Of a DNA stretch of 44,120 bases, positions 15,856 to 23,096 are shown piece after piece (position 1 is the first letter of the stretch; each line of letters opens with the position of its first letter). The stretch is from contig CAPQCU010000015.1 in NCBI GenBank assembly GCA_948684385.1, positions 1 to 44,120 on the forward strand. Direction: 5' to 3'. The translations under genes were made by a program, and so were the position numbers. The stretch is from an uncultured bacterium. Lineage in GTDB: Bacteria > Cyanobacteriota > Vampirovibrionia > Gastranaerophilales > Gastranaerophilaceae. The notes under the pieces are model-generated. The model saw nothing but the letters and a program-made list of their open reading frames with translations, was not told the DNA's origin and did not search any database.

Positions 15856-16701
15856 CTATAATTTTATAAGTTTTGTTTTTAAAACTTGTGCAACTTTAGT
15901 GTGAACCGCATGCCCTGCTTCTTTAACCAGAATTTGTGCTCTTAAATTGAGCGGTGAGACACCTGCAAGGTACAAATCCCCGATTAAATCAAGAATTTTA
16001 TGTTTGATAGGTTCGTCTTTTGAGCGAAGCTCGGTTGTGAATCCGATATCTTTAAGTCCTACAGTGTTATCAATGGTAACTCCTTTAGCAAATCCGAGCA
16101 TCTGGTACTTTTTCAAATCTTTATAAAATCCGAAAGTTCTTGCTTCAATGATTTCTTCCAGGTTTTTGTTATCCATTGTTACCCACCTGTTTTTTAAATC
16201 AGGATGGTCGTAGTTTACAGCATAAGTAATTCTTAAGTCTTTATCAGGAAGAATTACAAGGCTGGTTTTGCCGTTCAGGTAATAAACAGGTTCTGAAACG
16301 GTGTAAATATCTTTACTTACCCCATTTACCCCTTCGATACCGGCTTGTTTAAAGAGTTCAACCCATACTTTTGAACTGCCGTCAAATATTGGCATTTCAG
16401 TTTCAGAAAGGTAAACATCTATTGAGTCTATTCCGCAGATTGCGCATGCTGCAATAAAGTGCTCGCAAAGCATTACTTTGTACTTATAATCTCCAAGCAG
16501 AGTTCTGTGTTCTTTGCTGCAAAGAGTTACGCAGTGGTCTGTTGAGTATAAATTTTCAATACAAACATTGAACGGAGTATCAGCACCTTTAGAAAAAATC
16601 CTGATATTTCCACCTCTTGAAGGCTTGATAACAACTTCGCAATTGCGATTTTTCATCAAACCTTTTCCGGATGTTTTAATTTCTGTTTTGATTGTTCCCA
16701 T
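15856..16701 (-). CDS. lpxC: UDP-3-O-acyl-N-acetylglucosamine deacetylase LpxC
   Basis: LpxC carries out the committed step of lipid A synthesis and needs zinc. This 281-aa protein has E80-H81 in the LCEHFIAA segment (the V-E-H-x-x-A-A motif), the KHKILDLIGDLYL motif giving the second zinc His and the Asp, and GHAVHTKVA near the C-terminus with the catalytic His. Its linker near residue 120 reads GIEGVNGVS, where GGGGTAAATGGGGTAA has been absorbed into the coding sequence. The Shine-Dalgarno sequence is weak (AAGG about 10 nt away); it lies 27 bp after lpxD. Confidence 0.95.
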   Translation of the reverse strand: MGTIKTEIKTSGKGLMKNRNCEVVIKPSRGGNIRIFSKGADTPFNVCIENLYSTDHCVTLCSKEHRTLLGDYKYKVMLCEHFIAACAICGIDSIDVYLSETEMPIFDGSSKVWVELFKQAGIEGVNGVSKDIYTVSEPVYYLNGKTSLVILPDKDLRITYAVNYDHPDLKNRWVTMDNKNLEEIIEARTFGFYKDLKKYQMLGFAKGVTIDNTVGLKDIGFTTELRSKDEPIKHKILDLIGDLYLAGVSPLNLRAQILVKEAGHAVHTKVAQVLKTKLIKL

Positions 16702-16720
16702 GAGTTTTGTGCCTTAAAGC

Positions 16721-16780
16721 CGGTAGTTTTACTTACCAACCCCTTCATTTATCCCTTCATTTACCCCTTCATTTACCCCT
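16721..16780 (+). repeat. TTTACCCC repeat overlapping the lpxD 3' end, with octamer expansion
   Basis: CGGTAGTTTTACTTACC leads into four imperfect tandem CTTCATTTACCC units (two perfect TTTACCCC, at 16760 and 16772). The tandem units are translated as the repeated G-V-N-E tail of LpxD. Confidence 0.75.
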
Positions 16781-17856
16781 TCTTCGAAAGTTTTAAGAAG
16801 CGGTTCGTATTTTTTGAACTTGGCAATCAAATCACCGGCATCTTTCATAATCTTAAGCTGTTTAATAAATTCTTTTCTAGGAACAGCAGGAGCTCCGACA
16901 ACTATTGATTTTTCAGGGAAACTCTTAGTTACGCCTGCTTTAGCAGCAATAATTGTATCGTCTCCGATTGAAATGTGGTCAGCAAGACCGGCTTGACCTG
17001 CGATTACAACTCTATCTCCGATAACACAGCTGCCTGCTATACCAACTTGAGATACAATCATACATCCTTTGCCGACACGGCAGTTGTGTCCAATCATAAC
17101 AAGGTCATCAATTTTTGTATTATCTCCGATAACAGTATTTTCAATAGTACCTCTGTCAATTGCAGTATTTGCACCGATTTCTACGTTGTTTCCGATAACT
17201 ACAGAGCCGATTGAAGGGATTTTAAAGATAACCTGTTCAACATTGTTTTCTTTGATTTCACCGTCTTTGCGTGCTTGTTCAATATTATTTGGATTTTCTG
17301 TTACAAAGCTGAAACCGTCAGCGCCTAAAGAAACTCCGTGATGTAAAATAACTTTGTTTCCGACTTTTACTCTGTCACCGATGTTTACGCCAGGATGGAA
17401 GAAACAGTCAGTTCCGATAACTGCGCCGTTTCCGATGTATCCGTTTGCTAAAATCTTTGTATTATCTCCGATTTGAGCATTTTCTGCAATAACTACGTTT
17501 GGACCTAAAGAAACATTTTGCCCGAGTTTTGCAGATGGATGAACTGTTGCTGTCGGATGGATACCGTCGTTTGTACGAGGTTCTTCATAGAACATTGTGA
17601 TAAGCTTCATCATTGCAAGTCGAGGTCTTTCAACTTCAATAGTTGTAAACCCTTCAATGTTAACTCCCAATGGAACAAGTGCAGCTTTTGCTTTTGTCTG
17701 GCTAAGGTTGTTGATTTCTTCTTCGCCTAATGCAAGAGCAAGCGTGTTTTCATCTGCAAGAAGCGGAGGTGCAATGTTTGTAATAGCTGCATCCTGAGCT
17801 TTTGACAGCATCCCTCCGGTAATTTGTGCAATTTGTTCCAATGTGAAAGTTCTCAT
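16729..17856 (-). CDS. lpxD: UDP-3-O-acylglucosamine N-acyltransferase LpxD
   Basis: LpxD adds the second 3-hydroxyacyl chain to the lipid A precursor. This 375-aa protein has the N-terminal uridine-binding domain (residues 1-~100), then a left-handed beta helix of hexapeptide repeats (about 105-330) including HHGVSLGADGFSF, IDRGTIENTVIGDNTKIDD and the catalytic-type IGHN. A helical end follows. The last 18 residues, EEGVNEGVNEGINEGVGK, are a tandem peptide made by repeated GGGGTAAATGAA units and are not part of the normal fold. The Shine-Dalgarno sequence AAGGAG is clear. It lies 15 bp after rfaE2. Confidence 0.95.
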   Translation of the reverse strand: MRTFTLEQIAQITGGMLSKAQDAAITNIAPPLLADENTLALALGEEEINNLSQTKAKAALVPLGVNIEGFTTIEVERPRLAMMKLITMFYEEPRTNDGIHPTATVHPSAKLGQNVSLGPNVVIAENAQIGDNTKILANGYIGNGAVIGTDCFFHPGVNIGDRVKVGNKVILHHGVSLGADGFSFVTENPNNIEQARKDGEIKENNVEQVIFKIPSIGSVVIGNNVEIGANTAIDRGTIENTVIGDNTKIDDLVMIGHNCRVGKGCMIVSQVGIAGSCVIGDRVVIAGQAGLADHISIGDDTIIAAKAGVTKSFPEKSIVVGAPAVPRKEFIKQLKIMKDAGDLIAKFKKYEPLLKTFEEGVNEGVNEGINEGVGK

Positions 17857-17871
17857 AATACACTCCTTTAT

Positions 17872-18339
17872 TTATTTTAAACAATTATTGATGACGTTTG
17901 TTGTAGATTTACCCTGAACGAATTCTATAAATTCTACTTTTATATTGTTTCTTTCAACAATCTCTTTTTCTGGAAGAGTCTCTAAAGTATAATCTGCTCC
18001 TTTTGTGTAAATATCCGGTTTTATTGCTTCCAAAAGTTTTGCCGGAGACTTCTCTTCAAATAATACCACATAATCAACGCAGCTCAAAGCGCTTAACAAT
18101 TCAGCTCTGTCTGCTTCACAATTAATAGGTCTGCTTTCTCCTTTGAGAAGTTTTACGGAAGCATCAGAGTTAAGCATTACAATTGAAAAATCTGCAAGCG
18201 ATTTTGTTTTTTGTAAGTAACGAATATGCCCTACATGCAAAATATCAAAACACCCGTTGGTAGCAGCATAAGTTTTATCCTCTGCCTGTCCTTTTCTTAC
18301 GATGTTTATAATATCTTCTTGCGAAACTAACTTACTCAA
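17872..18339 (-). CDS. rfaE2: D-glycero-beta-D-manno-heptose 1-phosphate adenylyltransferase-like cytidylyltransferase
   Basis: This 155-aa nucleotidyltransferase corresponds to the C-terminal domain of HldE/RfaE, which activates heptose 1-phosphate to ADP-heptose for the LPS core. It has TNGCFDILHVGHIRYL with the HxGH motif, NSDASVKLLKGESRPI, and KGADYTLETLPEKEIV; the usual I-S-S-T is STTNVI here. It starts at TTG directly after the stop of the 69-aa gene, with AAAGGGA as the ribosome site. The kinase half (RfaE1) is not in the window. A role in glycerol-phosphate or other sugar activation cannot be excluded. Confidence 0.85.
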   Translation of the reverse strand: MSKLVSQEDIINIVRKGQAEDKTYAATNGCFDILHVGHIRYLQKTKSLADFSIVMLNSDASVKLLKGESRPINCEADRAELLSALSCVDYVVLFEEKSPAKLLEAIKPDIYTKGADYTLETLPEKEIVERNNIKVEFIEFVQGKSTTNVINNCLK

Positions 18340-18340
18340 A

Positions 18341-18550
18341 CTATCCCTTTCTCATGAAATTATCAACTGCAGTGTCAATGCTGTCTTTTATTCGATTTAA
18401 CATCTGTGAAGCGGGTACTATATAAAATTTTTTCTCAATAGGCATTTCTTTTGGTAAAACCCCGGTTGATTCAACCAGATGCTTAGCCTGTTTCATTTTT
18501 CTGTCCGTAGGTCTTATTGTTATGTTTCCGGCTACTTTTTTTATGTTCAT
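18341..18550 (-). CDS. Small hypothetical protein inside the dapB-lipid A operon
   Basis: This 69-aa basic protein is not recognised (it starts MNIKKVAGNITIRPTDRKMK and ends DTAVDNFMRKG). Its ATG lies two bases after the asd stop, and its own stop ends one base before the rfaE2 TTG, so it is locked into the operon and almost certainly translated. It has no signal peptide or membrane segment. There are two short helical stretches; the M-x-x-A-K-H-L-V segment looks amphipathic. Confidence 0.7.
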   Translation of the reverse strand: MNIKKVAGNITIRPTDRKMKQAKHLVESTGVLPKEMPIEKKFYIVPASQMLNRIKDSIDTAVDNFMRKG

Positions 18551-18552
18551 TC

Positions 18553-19566
18553 TTAGAATAACCCCATTTCAATAACTCTCTTGCAAATTCTAACAGTATT
18601 TAAAGCTGCTCCAATCCTTAAATTATCAGCAACACACCATAATGAAATACCGTTGTCGAACGCCAGATTTTTTCTGATACGTCCTGCAAAAACCGGATTA
18701 ACTCCGCTTGCGTCGCGTGTTGTCGGGTATTCAAAATTATCAGGATTATCAATAACTTTGACACCGTAAGCATTCTCCAGAATAGAACGTACTTCATCTG
18801 GCTCAACATTTACCCCGAATTCTATATCAACAGCTTCGCTGTGTCCGTTGAATACCGGAACTCTTGCTGCTGTGCAGGAAATTTTTACACTTTCATCGAA
18901 ATGAAGAATTTTTCTTGTCTCGTTAACAACCTTCATTTCTTCTTTTGTGTATCCATTTTCGCAGAATACGTCGATTTGCGGTATTACGTTGAAAGAAATC
19001 GGTTTTTTGAAACACTTGTTTTCAAACTCTTTACCTTCAAGATTTGCAATCGTATCATCTCTAAGTTCATTAATAGCAGCAAGTCCGGCACCTGAAACTG
19101 CCTGATAAGTAGATACAATAAGTCTTTTAATATCAAATTTCTTCAAAGGTTCAAGAACAAGCATAAGCTGTGAAGTTGAACAATTAGGGTTTGCAATAAT
19201 ACCTTTGTGTTTTCTTAAGTCCTCGTCATTGACTCCGGCGATTACTAAAGGTACATCTTTTTCCATTCTGAAAGCTGATGAGTTATCAATAATTACACCG
19301 CCGCGCTTTACGATTTCAGGAGCAAACTTCTGGCTTGTAGAGCCGCCAGCAGAAGCCATGACAATATCAATATCATCAAAAATTTCAGGTACAGCTTCTT
19401 CTACCGTATATTCCTGTCCTTTGAAAGTAATTTTTGAACCTGCACTTCTGGCAGAAGACAAAAATCTGATACTTTCATATTCGATTTCAAGTTCTTCGGT
19501 AATCTTTGTAATTTCTCTTCCTACAACGCCTGTTGCGCCTAAAATTGCTATTCTTGGTTTTCTCAT
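18553..19566 (-). CDS. asd: Aspartate-semialdehyde dehydrogenase
   Basis: Asd reduces aspartyl phosphate to the semialdehyde, the branch point to lysine/diaminopimelate, threonine and methionine. This 337-aa protein has the NADP-binding GATGVVG near residues 10-16 and the catalytic ANPNCSTSQLM with C129. It also has the QAVSGAG segment and the substrate motif RVPVFNGHSE with the active-site His. AAGGAATG precedes the ATG. It lies nine bases after dapB. A GGGGTAAA octamer lies in frame and encodes the G-V-N of FGVNVEP. Confidence 0.96.
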   Translation of the reverse strand: MRKPRIAILGATGVVGREITKITEELEIEYESIRFLSSARSAGSKITFKGQEYTVEEAVPEIFDDIDIVMASAGGSTSQKFAPEIVKRGGVIIDNSSAFRMEKDVPLVIAGVNDEDLRKHKGIIANPNCSTSQLMLVLEPLKKFDIKRLIVSTYQAVSGAGLAAINELRDDTIANLEGKEFENKCFKKPISFNVIPQIDVFCENGYTKEEMKVVNETRKILHFDESVKISCTAARVPVFNGHSEAVDIEFGVNVEPDEVRSILENAYGVKVIDNPDNFEYPTTRDASGVNPVFAGRIRKNLAFDNGISLWCVADNLRIGAALNTVRICKRVIEMGLF

Positions 19567-19575
19567 TTCATTCCT

Positions 19576-20322
19576 TTATAAAATATTCTCTAAACCGTAT
19601 ACGAAATTTTTATTTTGATAAACATGTCTTGCAGCCAGCAAAACGCCTGCCATATAACATTCTCTGTTCATAGAATCGTGGCGGATAGTTAAAATCTGAC
19701 CGCCTGCGCCGAAAATAACTTCCTGAGAAGCAATGTAACCGGGCATTCTCACAGAATGAATGTGAATATTATTGTAAGAGCTTGCACCGCGTGCGCCTTC
19801 AATTGTTTCAACTTCTGCACAATTTCCGGTAGTAAAATTATCATTTGCTTCTGCCATCATCAAAGCTGTTTTAACCGCAGTTCCTGACGGTGCATCTTTT
19901 TTCTGGTTGTGGTGAAGCTCAATGATTTCGGCATTATCAAAGTATTTTGAAGCCATTTGCGCAAATTTCATCATCAAAACTGCTCCTGTTGAGAAATTAG
20001 GAGCAATGAGACATCCTAAACTATTTGCTTCAGAAAGTTTTTTAAGTTCTGCAATCTGCCCGTCACTTAAACCGGTAGTACCGATTACAATATTTATGCT
20101 GTTTTTCAAGCAGTATAAAGCGTTTTCGTAAATTGATTTTGGCTGTGTAAAATCAATAAGAACATCGATTTTAACTGCATCTTTTGCTTCCTGAATAGAA
20201 GAATATTCGCCATCTTTTATATCAATCTTAGCAACAAGAGCCATATCTTCAGCGTTTTCAACCGCTTTAATAACTTCCTGTCCCATTTTTCCATTAGCGC
20301 CGCAAACTGCTATATTAATCAT
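19576..20322 (-). CDS. dapB: 4-hydroxy-tetrahydrodipicolinate reductase
   Basis: DapB reduces the DapA product toward diaminopimelate for peptidoglycan and lysine. This 248-aa protein has the N-terminal Rossmann motif GANGKMGQ (residues 8-15), the IGTTG loop, APNFSTG, and the signature ELHHNQKKDAPSGTA with the catalytic His pair and Lys. The closing GAGGQILTIRHDSMNRECYMAG block is also typical. GGAGGAG precedes the ATG. It is the first gene of a seven-gene operon running to fabZ, with a good promoter upstream (TTTCAA, 17 bp, TATAAT). Confidence 0.96.
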   Translation of the reverse strand: MINIAVCGANGKMGQEVIKAVENAEDMALVAKIDIKDGEYSSIQEAKDAVKIDVLIDFTQPKSIYENALYCLKNSINIVIGTTGLSDGQIAELKKLSEANSLGCLIAPNFSTGAVLMMKFAQMASKYFDNAEIIELHHNQKKDAPSGTAVKTALMMAEANDNFTTGNCAEVETIEGARGASSYNNIHIHSVRMPGYIASQEVIFGAGGQILTIRHDSMNRECYMAGVLLAARHVYQNKNFVYGLENIL

Positions 20323-20349
20323 TTCAGCTCCTCCTGTATTGGCTTATTA

Positions 20350-20378
20350 ATTATACAATAAACAGAAAAAACTTGAAA
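20350..20378 (-). promoter_or_regulatory. Promoter of the dapB-asd-rfaE2-lpxD-lpxC-fabZ operon
   Basis: On the minus strand TTTCAA (20373-20378), 17 bp and a perfect TATAAT (20350-20355) lie 28 bp before the ATG. A TTGTAACAA site (20388-20396) lies just upstream. Confidence 0.65.
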
Positions 20379-20386
20379 TGTAAATA

Positions 20387-20435
20387 TTTGTAACAATATT
20401 ATATAAAAAGTGTTATAAAAATATATATTGTGGAA
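20387..20435 (+). promoter_or_regulatory. Promoter-like block shared with the 28-aa gene at 27834
   Basis: TTTGTAACAATATT is followed by AAAAAGTGTTAT, a 16-bp spacer and (TGT)GGAATAT. The same elements with nearly the same spacing lie at 27757-27809. Transcription would start near 20442 and run into the terminator at 20499. Confidence 0.45.
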
Positions 20436-20441
20436 TATATA

Positions 20442-20524
20442 AATTATAATCTCTTTTCTTTATTTTCTCCTCCACTCCTTTATCTAACGAGAGTTAATGC
20501 CGCAATTGATTGCGGCTTTTTGTT
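20442..20524 (+). ncRNA. Candidate CU-rich small RNA with anti-Shine-Dalgarno motif
   Basis: There is no open reading frame, yet this stretch has a promoter-like block upstream and an intrinsic terminator at 20499-20524. The presumed RNA (~80 nt) is an unpaired pyrimidine tract containing TTCTCCTCCACTCCTTT, which matches the 3' end of 16S rRNA and so could pair with Shine-Dalgarno sequences, followed by the terminator hairpin. Similar C-rich-loop small RNAs (such as cyanobacterial Yfr1) repress translation. Existence and function are inferred only from layout. Confidence 0.4.
20499..20524 (+). terminator. Rho-independent terminator with no upstream gene on its strand
   Basis: GCCGCAA, a TTGA loop and TTGCGGC are followed by TTTTT. 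No plus-strand gene lies within 5 kb upstream, so it implies a short transcript. Confidence 0.75.
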
Positions 20525-20577
20525 GTGCTACGCACGTAGACATTCTTCCAAGACTGTAGTGTAGCTATAAGTTTGGC

Positions 20578-20736
20578 GGCTTTTTGTTGGGGTAAATGAA
20601 TTTGGCTGGTATTAAGACTACAAGTCCAACGGCTTTTTGTTGGGGTAAATGTATTTGGCTGGTATTAAGACTACAAGTCCAACGGCTTTTTGTTGGGGTA
20701 AATGTATTTGTTTGATAATGAGACTACAAGCTTAAT
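20578..20736 (-). repeat. Three tandem 53-bp units of the TTTACCCC repeat family
   Basis: Units start at 20578, 20631 and 20684, each GGCTTTTTGTTGGGGTAAAT, then TATTTGGCTGG, then GACTACAAG. The first two are almost identical; the third has diverged at its end. On the minus strand each contains the dispersed-family consensus, so this is a local amplification extended by GGCTTTTTGTT. Confidence 0.9.
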
Positions 20737-20747
20737 ATATTTACCCC
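20731..20747 (+). repeat. Half copy of the TTTACCCC repeat in opposite orientation
   Basis: CTTAATATATTTACCCC abuts the third tandem unit head to head. The AATATATTTACCCC end is the inverse of that unit's GGGGTAAATGTATT with one mismatch, so a long hairpin is possible. Confidence 0.6.
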
Positions 20748-20759
20748 TTTGCCCTACCT

Positions 20760-22223
20760 CTATGAATAAACAAATGGCGGGCCATTTTTGATTTCAAACA
20801 AAATATTATCAGCTATTATCTTAAGCTCTTCTCGTGATTTACCGTTTTCTTTTTGTGCAAAAAATTCATCGCATAAAGGCTCAATTGCTGACTCTTTTTT
20901 TGCTTTGAAATTGCGAAGCTCTGTAGATACAAGCCTGTTTTGCAAATCTAATTCAATTTCTGCCTGATATTTTTTTACCTGAACCTCTTTTACTGCTTCT
21001 GCTGCAGCTTTTCCGCCGTAAGCAAGTGCGGAAATTCCTGCTATTCCAAAGAACAAATTCTTAAACTGCGGGTTTTTAGGGTTCATAAGCCAGTCATAAA
21101 AGAAGGACAAATAATCATTAACATGCGAAAAATACGTTATCTTGTTTCGACCGCTTCCTCCCATCATCGGGTTAACTTTCTCTGTAGCCTGATTCATATT
21201 ATCGTTCAAGTGTTTAATAAACTCTTGTTTTTCAGTTTCCGGAAGGTTTAATTTGTTCACAATGCGTTCGACTTCTTCCGGTCTTGCGTAAACCGACTCG
21301 AGCAAGTTTTCAATCAGGTGTTTGTAAGCTTCTTTGCCTGATAAGATTTCTCCGTTATGTCCCTGCAGTTTATTTAAAGGCTTTCCGCTGTTAAACTCGT
21401 CAATTATGTTATCAAGTCCTTTTCTGGTGTTTTTTAAGCCTTTAGAGATGTATTCATCGCTTTTGCGGATATTACGTACTGCAAAATAGCCAAGCCCTAA
21501 AAGCGAAATCAAAGTTATTCCGCCCAGGATAAGCTGATTGTAATTTTTATTCTCTTCTTTTTTACCCCTAAAATTCAATTCTTTTGAAAAGATTTGCGCT
21601 TTAGATGAGAGCATGCTTCTTATTATTTGAATTTTTCCGGAAAAAGACTGCGTTTCGACTGCTATTAAATTCTCTTGCAAATTCTTTTGAATATCGGCTT
21701 CCTGTTTTTTAACCCAGACATCTTTAAACCCGTCAATAAAAGTTTTTCCCATAAAAGCCATAGAGCCTAAGGTTATTACTCCAAGAGAAGCCAGAATTGT
21801 TTTTCTATTAGGGGATTGAATCATGCTGAAAATACTCTGGTGGATTTCGTCGTTAATGCAGTGGTTGCGGGTAATTCCGGGTAACAAATATTCTTTGGAA
21901 CTTTCAAGTTTGCCTTTAGAGAATTTTTTCATCATGCCGGTAAAAGCTCCAAGCAAACCCATTACACTGATTGTAGCTGCACAAATTGGAATGAGCGGAT
22001 TTGAGTTTTTTTCTTCTTTTTCGTTGAGCCTTTGGGGTAAATCTATTTTGGTATTGGATATTACTAAAGTGTCACAGGTTTCGTCGAGCGAAAGAAGCGG
22101 ATCTTTGACGTACGAATTTACAATAACTCCTTCTTTTACAAAAGTGTCATTGCGTTTTTGTGTATTGGTCATGTTTTTCTGGTGTCTTGAACTATCAAGA
22201 TCCTGATTGATTTTCGGAATCAT
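20760..22223 (-). CDS. Novel membrane protein with an internally duplicated module
   Basis: This 487-aa protein is not recognised. Hydrophobic segments lie near residues 77-97, 142-163, 230-250 and 390-403. A ~65-residue module occurs twice (about 132-197 and 377-442): a hydrophobic helix, then G-K-x5-(F/V)-K-(D/E)-V-x-V-K-K, then an acidic helix with L-Q-x-x-L-(I/V)-x-x-E-x-x-x-F. Between the copies lies a soluble helical part (255-350). The start overlaps the end of the upstream gene by 29 bp in another frame, so the two are coupled; a later Met (residue 18) is possible. It is probably expressed from the same riboswitch leader. Confidence 0.7.
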   Translation of the reverse strand: MIPKINQDLDSSRHQKNMTNTQKRNDTFVKEGVIVNSYVKDPLLSLDETCDTLVISNTKIDLPQRLNEKEEKNSNPLIPICAATISVMGLLGAFTGMMKKFSKGKLESSKEYLLPGITRNHCINDEIHQSIFSMIQSPNRKTILASLGVITLGSMAFMGKTFIDGFKDVWVKKQEADIQKNLQENLIAVETQSFSGKIQIIRSMLSSKAQIFSKELNFRGKKEENKNYNQLILGGITLISLLGLGYFAVRNIRKSDEYISKGLKNTRKGLDNIIDEFNSGKPLNKLQGHNGEILSGKEAYKHLIENLLESVYARPEEVERIVNKLNLPETEKQEFIKHLNDNMNQATEKVNPMMGGSGRNKITYFSHVNDYLSFFYDWLMNPKNPQFKNLFFGIAGISALAYGGKAAAEAVKEVQVKKYQAEIELDLQNRLVSTELRNFKAKKESAIEPLCDEFFAQKENGKSREELKIIADNILFEIKNGPPFVYS

Positions 22224-22887
22224 CCTTTTTCTTTCTCATAACTTTGTGAAGTATGGTTTTCAAGTTGAATATTTTTTTGTCTTCATCAATTTTTGTATCT
22301 TCGTCTTTTGCGTTATCTTTTTTGAAAATTTTGAAAAGTCCTTCAAATTTGGATTTTATAACGCTTACAAACTCTGAAATTTTCTTTTCGATGAACGCTT
22401 TTGCTTCGCCAAAAATTGCATTAAGCTTGTCTTGAATGTCTACGATTTTTTGTTTGAATTGAGATAGTTTGTCTGTAATGTTTGAAACTATATTAAGAAT
22501 ACTTCTTACATTGTTTAATACAGGTGCGACGATATTACTGATTATAAACGCAACAGGTTTTAAAATAAAGTTGTTTGAGATTTGGTTAGCAAAAGTGAGA
22601 AGTTTTTCAGATATTTTTTCAAGATTTTGTTGAAATTTTGCCAGTTGTTCTGCGTGAGCGAGCAGGTTTTTTTCATGATTTTCAAGGCGCGCTTCGCGCG
22701 CCCTCATCATTGCGCCAATCATGGCACACTGATGATAACTCATTTCACCGGCTTTTTGCGGTCTTTCTCCGACTCTTTTGCCTCCGCCTCCGCCCATGCC
22801 GGAACAAATCGGACAAGCTCCGGGCGGAAGCCCGTGAGGACAAAGCCCTGCGTTTAATTTATTAACCTGTTGAACTGCGTTTGACAA
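22195..22887 (-). CDS. Hypothetical coiled-coil protein with N-terminal CPHG/CPIC metal-like motif
   Basis: This 230-aa protein is not recognised. Near the N-terminus C16, H18, C25 and C28 form CPHG-x5-CPIC followed by SGMGGGGG, a likely small zinc knuckle with a glycine hinge. Residues ~70-185 are amphipathic helix with a hydrophobic centre (FILKPVAFIISNIVAPVL) that may lie in or on a membrane. The C-terminus is strongly charged (Lys/Asp). I chose TTG at 22887 because AAGGAAG lies eight bases before it; another TTG at 22938 lacks a ribosome site. It is first in a two-gene operon under a cobalamin-riboswitch-like leader. Confidence 0.65.
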   Translation of the reverse strand: MSNAVQQVNKLNAGLCPHGLPPGACPICSGMGGGGGKRVGERPQKAGEMSYHQCAMIGAMMRAREARLENHEKNLLAHAEQLAKFQQNLEKISEKLLTFANQISNNFILKPVAFIISNIVAPVLNNVRSILNIVSNITDKLSQFKQKIVDIQDKLNAIFGEAKAFIEKKISEFVSVIKSKFEGLFKIFKKDNAKDEDTKIDEDKKIFNLKTILHKVMRKKKDDSENQSGS

Positions 22888-22954
22888 AAAATAAACTTCC
22901 TTTGCTGCGGTGTGCCGCAACACAAGAAATTTAATCAACTACTTTGAATCGAAG

Positions 22955-23038
22955 TGTTGAGATTGTCCCTTGAGTATTTCGGCTATAACGATTGCGGCAC
23001 AGTCACGGAATTCCACCGTAGTTTCCTCGTATTTAATT
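22955..23038 (-). promoter_or_regulatory. Cobalamin-riboswitch-like leader
   Basis: The minus strand reads GAGGAA, then CGGTGGAATTCCG, then TGACTGTGCCGCAATCG, then AGCCGAAATACTC (core 22972-23028). These match the order and wording of the cobalamin riboswitch core (GGGAA, GGTGAAATCC, CTGTCCCGCAACTGT, and an AGYC...B12-box-like end). The GGAATTCC arms form a small hairpin, and GAG/CTC closes the domain. A good promoter ends seven bases upstream, so the RNA would begin at the aptamer. Ligand and functionality are inferred; the 5' part (P1/P2) is short. Confidence 0.65.
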
Positions 23039-23044
23039 TCCTAT

Positions 23045-23073
23045 ATAGTAAGTCAATTGCTTTTTGCGGTCAA
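23045..23073 (-). promoter_or_regulatory. Promoter of the riboswitch-controlled gene pair
   Basis: TTGACC (23068-23073), an exact 17-bp spacer and TACTAT (23045-23050) lie on the minus strand. The predicted start near 23038 is the aptamer 5' edge. It overlaps the promoter region of the divergent MATE gene. Confidence 0.7.
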
Positions 23074-23096
23074 GTTTGTAGTAAAATAGTAATACT

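Noticed and set aside
20578..20736. Tandem 53-bp units as a possible CRISPR array
   Set aside because: The whole unit repeats with no unique spacers and no cas genes are near; it matches the dispersed repeat family instead.
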